NCBI GenBank assembly: GCA_016203375.1
Contig: JACQMX010000062.1
Location: forward strand, 1 to 16,039
From: Candidatus Woesearchaeota archaeon
GTDB taxonomy: Archaea > Nanobdellota > Nanobdellia > Woesearchaeales > UBA12501
Length of the DNA stretch: 16,039 bases
Reading direction: 5' to 3'
Notes under the pieces: model-generated
The model's database searches: none
The model's input: only the letters and a program-made list of their open reading frames with translations
Told to the model about the DNA's origin: nothing
Part shown: positions 1-7,629 of the stretch, piece by piece
Layout: each line of letters begins with the position of its first letter
Numbering within the stretch: the first letter of the stretch is position 1
Made by a program: the position numbers and the translations under genes

Positions 1-18
1 ATAATACATATATAAGCC

Positions 19-903
19 TTATAAGCCAAGTTTTCGCAAAAACTGGTGCGTATTGACAATGTGCCTATCAAGTTTCAGCTCTTTGGGATCCGCTCCCAAG
101 GCAAGTGCCACCAGCTGGGAAAGATGGAGCACGGGCAGATCAATTTTCTGCTTCATGAAACTCGCAACTTCTGGCTGTCTGCTATCCAAGTTTAAGTGGC
201 AAAGTGGACACGGAGTTACCATGGCATCAGAGCCAAGACCTTTCGCTTCAAGTAAATTCCCGCCTGCCATTCTAAAGGAGGATTCTTTGTTTATCATGGA
301 AATGGGAAATCCGCAACATTTTAGTCTGCCTGAATAAAATATTGGTTCTGCGCCAAGTGCGGCAAAAATATCTTCCATCGATGTTGGATAATGTGGGTTT
401 TCAAACTTCATCGTGCTTGATGGACGCAAAAGATAACAGCCATAGAATGCTGAAAGTTTTAGTCCTTTCAATGGACGCACGACACGCTTTTTGAGCTCAG
501 CAACACCAATATCCTCAACTAAAACCCACAAGAGATGCCGCACATCAGCGGTGCCATTGTAGGTATAGCCTTCATGACCAATAAGATTATTGATTTCCGC
601 GCGATAGCCTATGTCTTCTTTCAATTTTTGGTTCGCCTTTGAAAAAACCCCCTGGCAGGTGCTGCAGTGTGTGAGCATTGGCAAGCCAAGCTGTTCTGCC
701 ATAGCAAGATTGCGCGCGTTCAGGCTATCCGCAAGCTTTGGATTCCGTTCTTCGATAACTCCGGCGCCACAGCAGGATGCGTTTTTCAGCTCAACAAGCT
801 CAATGCCAAGCAGCTTTGCGACAATGGCTGTGGAGTCATAGAGCTCTTTACATGCACCACGCGATACGCATCCAGGAAAATATGCAAACTTGAGTTGTTT
901 CAT
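19..903 (-). CDS. sdhE: HdrB-like CCG-domain subunit of fumarate reductase/succinate dehydrogenase (SdhE/TfrB C-terminal type)
   Basis: A 294-residue protein carrying two complete CCG-domain cysteine sets. The first is C12, C44-C45-G, C80-x2-C83; the second is C156, C196-C197-G, C232-x2-C235. These spacings fit the HdrB pattern that binds non-cubane [4Fe-4S] clusters. In the family such proteins replace the haem/membrane-anchor subunits of type E succinate:quinone reductases (Sulfolobales), or form the C-terminal half of TfrB in thiol:fumarate reductase of methanogens. It would pass electrons between the SdhB clusters and a quinone or thiol/disulfide partner. The ATG overlaps the end of sdhB by 4 nt, and GGGAG (909-913, minus strand) lies 5 nt before it, so translation is coupled. 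No transmembrane helix is evident. Heterodisulfide reductase subunit B is the main alternative name, but the sdhA-sdhB context favours SdhE. Any gene downstream (such as sdhF) would lie outside the window. Confidence 0.88.
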   Translation of the reverse strand: MKQLKFAYFPGCVSRGACKELYDSTAIVAKLLGIELVELKNASCCGAGVIEERNPKLADSLNARNLAMAEQLGLPMLTHCSTCQGVFSKANQKLKEDIGYRAEINNLIGHEGYTYNGTADVRHLLWVLVEDIGVAELKKRVVRPLKGLKLSAFYGCYLLRPSSTMKFENPHYPTSMEDIFAALGAEPIFYSGRLKCCGFPISMINKESSFRMAGGNLLEAKGLGSDAMVTPCPLCHLNLDSRQPEVASFMKQKIDLPVLHLSQLVALALGADPKELKLDRHIVNTHQFLRKLGL

Positions 904-1913
904 AATTTCTCCCTTGTCTTCCGCTCTATCGCAGCTGCAAGCATCTTGCGCTGCTGTTTTTCTTCCTCACGCGCAAGCTGGTAGATATCTCGCACTTCTT
1001 TAATCTTTTCGATTGGTGTATGAATGAGGTGGGGCATTTTTCCCTTTGTAAACATGCGCACACCGAGAGGAATCATGCTTAATTGACCAATAAGATTGAA
1101 TCCTAAACTGACAACAGGAAGCTTTACTTCGTCAAGCCATCCGGATTTCTCGATAATTTTTTCAAACCCCACATGATGTCGCGCGCCAGGATTGTTTGTC
1201 ATACCGGCATCCATTGCCATTTTCCGCAATTTCAAGATTTGGTCCATAGGTGCAACATTAACAGGACAAACCTCAACACAAAAAAAGCAATGCGTGCAAT
1301 CCCATGCGCCATGCGGCTCGTTGTAAAGCGCAACACGATCTTTTTGACGCGCATCTCTACTATCCATTGTGTATCGCCACGCCCGCGCCAGTGCAGCCGG
1401 TCCGAGAAATTTTTCTTCAGCTTCACGACCATTACACGCACCAAAGCACGCGCCGCACATGATGCATCCTGCAACTTTATCAAGCAGGTGCACTTCTTCC
1501 TTGCTTTGCAAGTACTCCTTCTCTGGAACCTTAGATTCGTCAGGTTGTAGCCAAGGTTCTACGGCTTGCAAAGCGTCCCAAAATGGTGCCATATCTACAA
1601 CAAGATCGCGGAGAACTGGCATATTGTTCATCGGCTCAACAATAAGCTCGTTGCGCTTGCTCACCGTTAGTTCATGCTTTACATGTGTCTCGCACGCGAG
1701 AATAGTACGCCCATTCACATTCATGGCACAACTGCCACAAATGGAATTTTTGCAGTTTCTTCGATAGGTAAGCGAAGCGTCTTGGTACCACTTGACCTTG
1801 TCCAAGCAATCAAGCAAAGTCGCTGTCTCTGGAACCTCCACTTCATACGTCTTGTAGCTTGGTAAGGTGTCCTTCTTCGCTTCAAATTTCCTGATTTTCA
1901 GTTTAACTTTCAT
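900..1913 (-). CDS. sdhB: Fumarate reductase/succinate dehydrogenase iron-sulfur subunit
   Basis: A 337-residue SdhB/FrdB homologue. The plant-type [2Fe-2S] ligands are C54, C59, C62 and C74 (motif SICGSCAMNVNG). The ferredoxin-like half has C150-x2-C153-x2-C156-x3-C160, then the conserved FLGPAALARAWR stretch (169-180), then C206-x2-C209-x2-C212-x3-C216-P. In classical SdhB the position matching C209 is not cysteine and the third centre is [3Fe-4S]. The extra cysteine here is known from archaeal type E enzymes, where that centre is a second [4Fe-4S]. The protein is about 90-100 residues longer than bacterial SdhB because of a C-terminal extension (about 235-337) ending in a charged, coiled-coil-like helix. 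It starts 12 nt after the sdhA stop and ends overlapping sdhE, in one operon. Peripheral, cytoplasmic side of the complex. Role in either direction (succinate oxidation or fumarate reduction) cannot be decided from sequence. Confidence 0.93.
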   Translation of the reverse strand: MKVKLKIRKFEAKKDTLPSYKTYEVEVPETATLLDCLDKVKWYQDASLTYRRNCKNSICGSCAMNVNGRTILACETHVKHELTVSKRNELIVEPMNNMPVLRDLVVDMAPFWDALQAVEPWLQPDESKVPEKEYLQSKEEVHLLDKVAGCIMCGACFGACNGREAEEKFLGPAALARAWRYTMDSRDARQKDRVALYNEPHGAWDCTHCFFCVEVCPVNVAPMDQILKLRKMAMDAGMTNNPGARHHVGFEKIIEKSGWLDEVKLPVVSLGFNLIGQLSMIPLGVRMFTKGKMPHLIHTPIEKIKEVRDIYQLAREEEKQQRKMLAAAIERKTREKL

Positions 1914-1925
1914 GGTTTGTATTGT

Positions 1926-3632
1926 TTAGTATTTCCTTTCTTCTGGCTTGATTCTCGTAATGACAACTGGCCGATAGCCAATTGCAAGCTCATTATTTTT
2001 CTTGTACACGAGCGTATGCTTAAGCCAATTTTTATCATCGCGTTTTAAATAGTCGGTGCGCGCGTGCGCTCCTCTGCTTTCCTTTCTGTTCAACGCGCTA
2101 ACGAGAATGGCTTCGGCGTACGTAAGCATGCTGCCAAGCTCGAGGACTTCGACGAGATGTGTATTGAATGTTCTACTTGTGTCTTCAAGGATAATATTGG
2201 TGTAGCGTTGTTGTAGTTTTTTTATTTTTGTGATGCCCGTTTTAAGCGATTTTTCTTCTCGGAAAATGCCGCAATGCTCCGTCATGGCGTTTTGCATCTC
2301 TGTGCGGACAGTGATCATCTTTTCTTTGCCATTTCCTGAAAATAATGCACGCATGCACTCTTCTGCTTTTGGAAACCAATCGCCTTTGATTTCCGCAAAT
2401 GACGTTGCTTTTGCATAATTTCCCATCGCCGCTCCTGCGCGTTTGCCAAAAACAACACATTCGAGCAATGAATTCGCTCCCAAACGATTGGCGCCGTGGA
2501 CAGAAACACACGCGCACTCGCCCGCTGCGTAAAGGCCTGAAAATGGTTTGAGTTCGGAGGTGATAACTTCCCCTTCGTTTGTTGTCGCAACGCCCCCCAT
2601 GGAATAATGCACTGTCGGCCTCACCGGAATCGGCTGCTTCACGACATCGATGCCCATCTGCTTTCTGCACATCTCGCGCACAAAGGGAAGCTTTTCCATG
2701 ATCTTCGCCTCACCCAAATGGCGAAGATCAAGGTACACATATGGCTGTTCATTGATGCCACGGCCTTGTTTGATCTCTGTTTCTATAGCTCTTGAGGTGA
2801 TGTCTCGCGGTGCTAACTCCATCTTCTCCGGCGCGTACTTTTTCATGAAACGCTCGCCTTTGCCATTGATTAAGTAACCGCCTTCGCCGCGAACTGCTTC
2901 GGTAACGAGCAGGCCAAGGCTGTAAAGCCCTGTTGGATGAAATTGCACAAACTCCATGTCTTCCAGCGGAAGGCCGTAATGCAAGGCTAATGCAAGCCCG
3001 TCGCCAGTGCTCGCATAATCATTTGAGGTTGTATTGTATACACGGCCATATGCACCAGTAGCGAGAAGAACAGCTTTTGCACGAATAACTTCAAGCTTGC
3101 CATTTGGAATATCCCACGCGACAATGCCTTTGCACATATTATCTTCAATGATAAGATCAAGTACATACCATTCCTCATACACCTTTGTCATGCGCTTCAT
3201 GATCTGCGCGTAAAGCTCGTGGACCATGGCATGGCCTGTCTTGTCAGAAGCAAAACAAACTCTTGGTTTTGCGTAGCCGCCAAAAAAACGTTGCGCTAAT
3301 CTGCCATCATCGAGCCTGCTAAACAAAACGCCCCAATGTTCGAACTCGTAAATTGCGGCCGGCGCTTCTTTTACAAGAATTTCCACCGCATCTTGATCCG
3401 CGAGAAAATCGCTTCCCTTTACTGTATCGTACATATGATCTTCCCAAGAATCCTGGACAGTATTGCCAAGCGCGGCAGCAATGCCCCCTTCAGCGGCAAC
3501 AGAATGACAGCGCAAGGGATGAGTTTTAGAAACAATAGCAGTATCCGCATATTTTGATGCTTCAAGCGCAGCGCGCATGCCGGCAAGACCGCCGCCAACT
3601 ATAAGGATATCGTGCTGAAGGATAAACACCAC
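1926..3632 (-). CDS. sdhA: Fumarate reductase/succinate dehydrogenase flavoprotein subunit
   Basis: A 568-residue flavoprotein catalysing succinate/fumarate interconversion. The FAD-binding GGGLAG loop is at 13-18, and [10 protein letters not shown] (41-50) contains H43, the family's covalent FAD histidine. Substrate-site elements follow: FHPTG (231-235), VRGEGG (248-253), the APRDITSRA stretch (274-282), HYSMGG, and the FAD-binding [18 protein letters not shown] stretch. The C-terminal domain carries [13 protein letters not shown]. Length is typical. The start is GTG at 3632, directly followed by a second in-frame GTG; the FAD motif begins 12 residues in, so little could be missing. It is the first gene of the sdhA-sdhB-sdhE operon, with a TATA box about 30 nt upstream, implying an almost leaderless mRNA. 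L-aspartate oxidase is a related flavoprotein, but the linked sdhB and sdhE exclude it. Confidence 0.95.
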   Translation of the reverse strand: MVFILQHDILIVGGGLAGMRAALEASKYADTAIVSKTHPLRCHSVAAEGGIAAALGNTVQDSWEDHMYDTVKGSDFLADQDAVEILVKEAPAAIYEFEHWGVLFSRLDDGRLAQRFFGGYAKPRVCFASDKTGHAMVHELYAQIMKRMTKVYEEWYVLDLIIEDNMCKGIVAWDIPNGKLEVIRAKAVLLATGAYGRVYNTTSNDYASTGDGLALALHYGLPLEDMEFVQFHPTGLYSLGLLVTEAVRGEGGYLINGKGERFMKKYAPEKMELAPRDITSRAIETEIKQGRGINEQPYVYLDLRHLGEAKIMEKLPFVREMCRKQMGIDVVKQPIPVRPTVHYSMGGVATTNEGEVITSELKPFSGLYAAGECACVSVHGANRLGANSLLECVVFGKRAGAAMGNYAKATSFAEIKGDWFPKAEECMRALFSGNGKEKMITVRTEMQNAMTEHCGIFREEKSLKTGITKIKKLQQRYTNIILEDTSRTFNTHLVEVLELGSMLTYAEAILVSALNRKESRGAHARTDYLKRDDKNWLKHTLVYKKNNELAIGYRPVVITRIKPEERKY

Positions 3633-3657
3633 CTTTTGGCGGAATAAGAGGGAGAGT

Positions 3658-3665
3658 GTATATAA
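3658..3665 (-). promoter_or_regulatory. TATA box of the sdhABE operon
   Basis: On the minus strand TTTATATA is centred about 30 nt before the GTG of sdhA. With archaeal transcription starting about 25-27 nt after the TATA centre, the leader would be only about 3 nt. Divergent to the fic promoter about 73 nt away. Confidence 0.6.
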
Positions 3666-3706
3666 AGGTTGCTTTGGACGGTTACGAAAAAGAAAGCGAA
3701 AAGCTT

Positions 3707-3750
3707 TGTAGACACCTAGTTGTAGAAAACTTTATAAATGTAGACACCTA
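3707..3750. repeat. Pair of 12-bp direct repeats flanking the fic TATA box (candidate operator)
   Basis: TGTAGACACCTA occurs at 3707-3718 and again, identically, at 3739-3750. The copies are 32 bp apart start to start (about three helical turns), with the fic TATA box between them and the second copy lying between TATA and the start codon. A partial copy (TGTAGA) is at 3721-3726. The position suits a repressor site; the binding protein is unknown. Confidence 0.55.
3731..3738 (+). promoter_or_regulatory. TATA box of the fic gene
   Basis: TTTATAAA centred 25-26 nt before the ATG at 3760, so the transcript is predicted to be leaderless. It is embedded between two direct repeats. Confidence 0.65.
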
Positions 3751-3759
3751 TCTTATAGT

Positions 3760-4698
3760 ATGATCATCGAGATACACGCACAAGGGAAGAAGAAAAAGTA
3801 CTATCTTGCGCACTCGTTTAGGGATGGGAAAAAGGTTAAAAAGATACGGCGGTATCTTGGGGCTGACTTATCCGAAGACCAACTGCGGAAATTGCGAGGA
3901 CGAGCGGAAGAGATCATTCGCGAGCAAGTAAACGTCTATAAAAGCATCGCTGATCCGCTAAAGCATGTCTTAACTGAAAAAGAGCTTGACTTTATGCGCC
4001 AGCTTGAGGCGATGGGCCATATCGATATAAACCATTTATCAGAGGAAGGATGGAAACAATTTACTGAATCATTCACATATAACACAAATGCCATAGAGGG
4101 ATCGACCGTAAATCAGGCGGAAGTTAAGGAGATACTAGAACAAGATATCTGGCCAAGAGATATCCCAAAAGAAGATATTTCTGAGATATATGGCGTCGCT
4201 ACCGCGATAGAGCATATACGAAAAACTAAAGAGCATATTTCTCTTGAATTAATAAAGAAATTACATTCCATTGTTTTTAAAAACTCCAAGACATTTGCCG
4301 GACAATTCAGGAAAAAAGGAATCGAAGTAGTCATACGGGACGCTTCGGGAAACATTGTCCACCATGGAGCTCCGGCGAATAGGATAATTGGTTTACTAAA
4401 AGAATTAATTGCCTGGTATCAAAAGCATAAACGCAGATATCCACCAATACTTTTAGCAGCAGTTCTCCACAACCAGTTTGAGAACATCCATCCCTTCCAG
4501 GATGGTAATGGAAGAGTTGGAAGATTATTGCTGAACAATGTTCTCCTCAAACACAATCTTCCGCCGGTAAACATCCACCTGAAGAACAGGAGAGAGTATT
4601 ATAAAGCACTTCAGGCGTATCAGAATGAAGGAAATATCCGGCCGACGATAGGGTTGATTTTAAAAGAGTATCGAGAGTGGAAAAAGGAATGGAAGTAA
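3760..4698 (+). CDS. Fic-domain protein (AMPylase-like), self-inhibited class II type
   Basis: A 312-residue Fic/DOC protein. The catalytic motif HPFQDGNGRVGR spans 244-255 and matches HxFx[D/E]GNGRxxR, with H244 as the catalytic base and the glycine/arginine residues binding nucleotide phosphates. Upstream, TNAIEG (109-114) fits the inhibitory helix pattern [S/T]xxxE[G/N], with E113 the predicted inhibitory glutamate. Its position N-terminal to the Fic core makes this a class II Fic protein, which needs no separate antitoxin, and none is encoded next to it. Residues 1-45 are very basic (KKKKYYL, KKVKKIRRYLG) and are not part of the Fic core; a nucleic-acid or protein contact is possible but unproven. 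Fic enzymes usually transfer AMP from ATP onto a protein hydroxyl. The target is unknown. The gene is alone, with its own leaderless promoter and direct-repeat operator candidate. Toxin, host-interaction or housekeeping roles are all possible. Confidence 0.92.
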   Translation: MIIEIHAQGKKKKYYLAHSFRDGKKVKKIRRYLGADLSEDQLRKLRGRAEEIIREQVNVYKSIADPLKHVLTEKELDFMRQLEAMGHIDINHLSEEGWKQFTESFTYNTNAIEGSTVNQAEVKEILEQDIWPRDIPKEDISEIYGVATAIEHIRKTKEHISLELIKKLHSIVFKNSKTFAGQFRKKGIEVVIRDASGNIVHHGAPANRIIGLLKELIAWYQKHKRRYPPILLAAVLHNQFENIHPFQDGNGRVGRLLLNNVLLKHNLPPVNIHLKNRREYYKALQAYQNEGNIRPTIGLILKEYREWKKEWK

Positions 4699-4787
4699 AA
4701 AGTTCTAAATCGATTAAAAATGCCTCAAAATCGTTCATATATCGCTATAATTAAACCACTCTCCACTAGCCATTCCATCACCCAAAG

Positions 4788-4797
4788 CTTTTAAAGG
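4788..4797 (+). promoter_or_regulatory. Possible TATA box of lhr
   Basis: CTTTTAAAGG is centred about 47 nt before the ATG at 4840, which would give a leader of about 20 nt without an obvious ribosome site. It is the only TATA-like element in the 141-nt gap after fic, so the assignment is weak. The rest of the gap is AT-rich and shows no gene. Confidence 0.3.
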
Positions 4798-4839
4798 AGT
4801 TATCTGCCATTCTTACTAGTTACCAAACCATAACTTGCT

Positions 4840-7422
4840 ATGATAACCCACCTTGAAAAGCAGAACACCGAGGAAGAACTTTTAACTATTCTGCACCCCC
4901 ATGTTAGAACATGGTTTCACCAAAAGTTCAAGACATTTGCTATACCGCAGCGCTTTGGGGTTATGCAGATTCACAGCAGAAATAATATTCTTATTTCTTC
5001 CCCAACTGGCAGCGGCAAGACATTAACCGCCTTTCTTGCTATTCTTAATGAACTTATTGATTCTGCGGATAAGGGTATTCTGCAAGATAAGATTTATTGC
5101 GTTTACGTTAGCCCTTTGAAGGCGTTAAATGCGGATATAGAGCATAATCTCCTTGAGCCATTGAAGGAGATTGGGGCTATAGCTGGCAAGGAGTTCGGCA
5201 TTCGGGTTGCTGTGCGAACAGGTGACACAACTGCGCAAGAAAAAACAAAACAGCTCAAGCGACCACCGCACATTCTCATTACAACACCAGAAAGTTTAGC
5301 TATAATTCTCGCAAGCATAAAATTCAGTGATCATTTGCAAAATACCCAATGGTGCATTATAGATGAAATCCATGCCATGGCGGAGAACAAACGCGGGGTG
5401 CACCTCTCGCTGAGCTTGGAACGCTTGCAGCGCATGAGCCCGGCCATGACTCGAGTAGGACTCAGCGCGACTGTTGCGCCGCTTGATGACGTGGCACAAT
5501 TTCTTGTAGGAGCAAATCGTGACTGCAAGGTTGTGGACGTGCAATTCCTGAAACAGCTTGATCTTAAGGTTATAAGTCCTGTGCCGGATCTTATCAACAC
5601 GACACACGGCGAGCTGCACCATGCAATGTATTCATTGATTGACAAGCTTGTACAGGAACACAAAACAACGCTTATCTTTACGAACACGCGTTCAGCAACT
5701 GAACGAGTAGTGCATTATCTGAAGGAAAAATTTCCAAAACACTATAATGACATCAATATCGGTGCGCATCATGGCTCGCTTTCCAAGGACCACCGCACAG
5801 AGCTTGAAGGAAATCTCCGCCAAGGAAAGCTAAAATGCGTTGTTTGCAGCACATCACTCGAGCTGGGAATTGACATTGGCTACATTGATCTCGTTCTCCT
5901 GCTAGGTTCGCCAAAGTCTGTTGCTCGAGCTTTGCAGCGCATTGGACGCTCTGGACATCAACTGCATGCTACCACAAAAGGAAGAATAATCGTTATGGAT
6001 AGAGATGATCTCGTGGAATGCAGTGTCTTGCTTAAGTCAGCAATGGAAAAGAAGATTGACCGCATCCACATTCCTACAAACTGCCTTGATGTGCTTGTAC
6101 AGCACATTCACGGTCTTGCCCTTGAAGAAAAAATTCACATTGACGACCTTTATGCTTTAGTCAAGCAATCGTATTGCTATAAAGATATTTCTCGTAAGGA
6201 TTTTATGGAGATTGTTGAGTATCTTGCCGGCAAGTTTATTTCGCTTGAAGACCGTCATGTCTACGCAAAAATTTGGTATGACGAAACAACAGGGATGATT
6301 GGAAGAAAGGGCAAGATGAGCAGGGTTATCCATATGTCTAACATTGGCACGATTCCTGATCAATCTGGCGTTATTGTAAAGGAAGGAGAAAAGAAGATTG
6401 GCATGGTTGATGAGGGGTTTCTTGAGCGCCTGAAGCCTCGAGATATCTTCGTGCTTGGCGGCAATACGTACCGTTTTAAGTTTTCGCGAGGCATGGTCGC
6501 GCAGGTTGACAGATGCTACGAAACGCCACCAACCGTACCATCTTGGGTTTCGGAGATGCTGCCATTGAGTTTTGATCTTGCTATGGATATCGGGAAATTC
6601 CGCAGGTTAATGACAGAAAAACTTGAAGCAAAGAAGTCAAAGGAGGAAATTCTCGAGTTCATCCGTTCTTATCTGTATGTCGATGAGAATGCCACGAATG
6701 CCGTTTACGAATACTTCAAAGAACAGTATGATTATGTTGGCGAGATTCCAAGCGATCAGCGCATCCTTATTGAGCACACGGAAGATGAAGATGGTAGAAA
6801 ATACATCGTCTTCCACACCTTATTCGGAAGGCGAGTGAATGACTGCCTTTCTCGCGCGGTTGCGTTTGCGATCGCGCGCATGCAGCACAAGGATGTGGAA
6901 ATGGGAATATCTGACAATGGATTTTACCTTGTCTCGCATGGCAAGCTCCAGCCCATGCAAGCATTGAAGGCGTTGAAGCCTGCAGAGCTGAATAAGGTGA
7001 TGGGGCTCGCGCTTGACCAGACTGAGGTTTTGCGGCGACGCTTTCGGCACTGTGCAAATCGAGCCTTAATGATCCTGCGCAGCTACATGGGCCATACCAA
7101 GCGCGTTGGAAGGCAGCAAGTTTCATCGATGATCCTCATGAACGCAGTAAAGCGAATTTCGCCAGACTTCTGCATATTGCGAGAAGCAAGGCGAGAGGTT
7201 CTCGAGGATCTTATGGACATTGAAAACACCACACTTGTATTGAATTTGATTGCGCAAGGAAAAATGAAGATTGCAGAAGTACACACAAAGATTCCAAGCC
7301 CCTTTGCCTTTGATCTGGTGTTACAAGGACATTTAGATATTATGAAGATTGAGGATAAGGTTGAGTTCTTGCGCAGGATGCACCAGAACGTGCTGGCGAA
7401 GATTGGGTTGGGGAAGAAATAA
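4840..7422 (+). CDS. lhr: Large helicase-related protein Lhr (ATP-dependent SF2 DNA helicase)
   Basis: An 860-residue superfamily 2 helicase of the archaeal Lhr core length. RecA-like domain 1 has Walker A PTGSGKT (55-61), the TTPESL element (148-153), DEIH Walker B (175-178) and SAT (209-211). Domain 2 has IFTNTRS (279-285), HHGSLS (310-315), STSLELGIDIG (337-347) and motif VI QRIGRSGH (366-373). The C-terminal half (about 380-860) corresponds to the winged-helix and Lhr-specific domains. Family members are 3'-5' translocases that unwind DNA and RNA:DNA hybrids and act in DNA repair or replication restart. The start ATG precedes a short N-terminal helix and leaves the Q-like motif (IPQRFGVMQIHS) intact. 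A phosphoesterase gene of the family often linked to Lhr follows, but separated by an unrelated gene. ASCC3/Brr2-type helicases are more distant alternatives. Confidence 0.95.
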   Translation: MITHLEKQNTEEELLTILHPHVRTWFHQKFKTFAIPQRFGVMQIHSRNNILISSPTGSGKTLTAFLAILNELIDSADKGILQDKIYCVYVSPLKALNADIEHNLLEPLKEIGAIAGKEFGIRVAVRTGDTTAQEKTKQLKRPPHILITTPESLAIILASIKFSDHLQNTQWCIIDEIHAMAENKRGVHLSLSLERLQRMSPAMTRVGLSATVAPLDDVAQFLVGANRDCKVVDVQFLKQLDLKVISPVPDLINTTHGELHHAMYSLIDKLVQEHKTTLIFTNTRSATERVVHYLKEKFPKHYNDINIGAHHGSLSKDHRTELEGNLRQGKLKCVVCSTSLELGIDIGYIDLVLLLGSPKSVARALQRIGRSGHQLHATTKGRIIVMDRDDLVECSVLLKSAMEKKIDRIHIPTNCLDVLVQHIHGLALEEKIHIDDLYALVKQSYCYKDISRKDFMEIVEYLAGKFISLEDRHVYAKIWYDETTGMIGRKGKMSRVIHMSNIGTIPDQSGVIVKEGEKKIGMVDEGFLERLKPRDIFVLGGNTYRFKFSRGMVAQVDRCYETPPTVPSWVSEMLPLSFDLAMDIGKFRRLMTEKLEAKKSKEEILEFIRSYLYVDENATNAVYEYFKEQYDYVGEIPSDQRILIEHTEDEDGRKYIVFHTLFGRRVNDCLSRAVAFAIARMQHKDVEMGISDNGFYLVSHGKLQPMQALKALKPAELNKVMGLALDQTEVLRRRFRHCANRALMILRSYMGHTKRVGRQQVSSMILMNAVKRISPDFCILREARREVLEDLMDIENTTLVLNLIAQGKMKIAEVHTKIPSPFAFDLVLQGHLDIMKIEDKVEFLRRMHQNVLAKIGLGKK

Positions 7423-7544
7423 TAGTCAATCCATAGAAGTAATTATGCGATGCGCCGCTTGACTTCCCGAAGAATCAGTTCCCAACACGCATCAAAAATA
7501 TACATTTAAACTTTTTGGTTACCATGTGGTTTTAATAATGTTCA

Positions 7545-7586
7545 AATGGTTCTATATAAAACCATTATATATACTATAGTATATAT
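7545..7586. repeat. Inverted repeats in the AT-rich region upstream of the haem-oxygenase-like gene
   Basis: Two adjacent symmetric elements occur here. AATGGTT (7545-7551) pairs with AACCATT (7560-7566) across 8 nt containing TATATAA. Immediately after it, 7567-7586 is a perfect 20-bp palindrome with half-site ATATATACTA. A further TGGTTTTA (about 7527-7534) can pair with TAAAACCA (about 7557-7564). They lie 13-55 bp upstream of the TATA box of the next gene, and so could be an operator, an activator site, or a structure at the end of lhr transcription. The 207-nt gap holds no gene. Confidence 0.5.
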
Positions 7587-7598
7587 TACATTACCATA

Positions 7599-7609
7599 TC
7601 TTTAAAAAG
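7599..7609 (+). promoter_or_regulatory. TATA box of the haem-oxygenase-like gene
   Basis: TCTTTAAAAAG is centred 25-26 nt before the ATG at 7630, predicting a leaderless mRNA and fixing the start codon. It lies just downstream of the palindromic elements. Confidence 0.6.
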
Positions 7610-7629
7610 CATTACACTAAACATAGTAT

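Noticed and set aside
1173..1767. Overlapping plus-strand open frames opposite sdhB
   Set aside because: They mirror the sdhB coding strand, overlap each other, and show no family motif; sdhB itself is unmistakable.
3760..3895. Basic N-terminus of the Fic protein as a remnant of a fused transposase domain
   Set aside because: The YYL...RRYLG pattern loosely recalls some transposase N-termini, but no catalytic residues, inverted terminal repeats or target duplications are present.
7410..7475. GGGAAG/CTTCCC pairing around the lhr stop codon as a terminator hairpin
   Set aside because: The stem is 6 bp with a loop of more than 40 nt and is not followed by a T tract.
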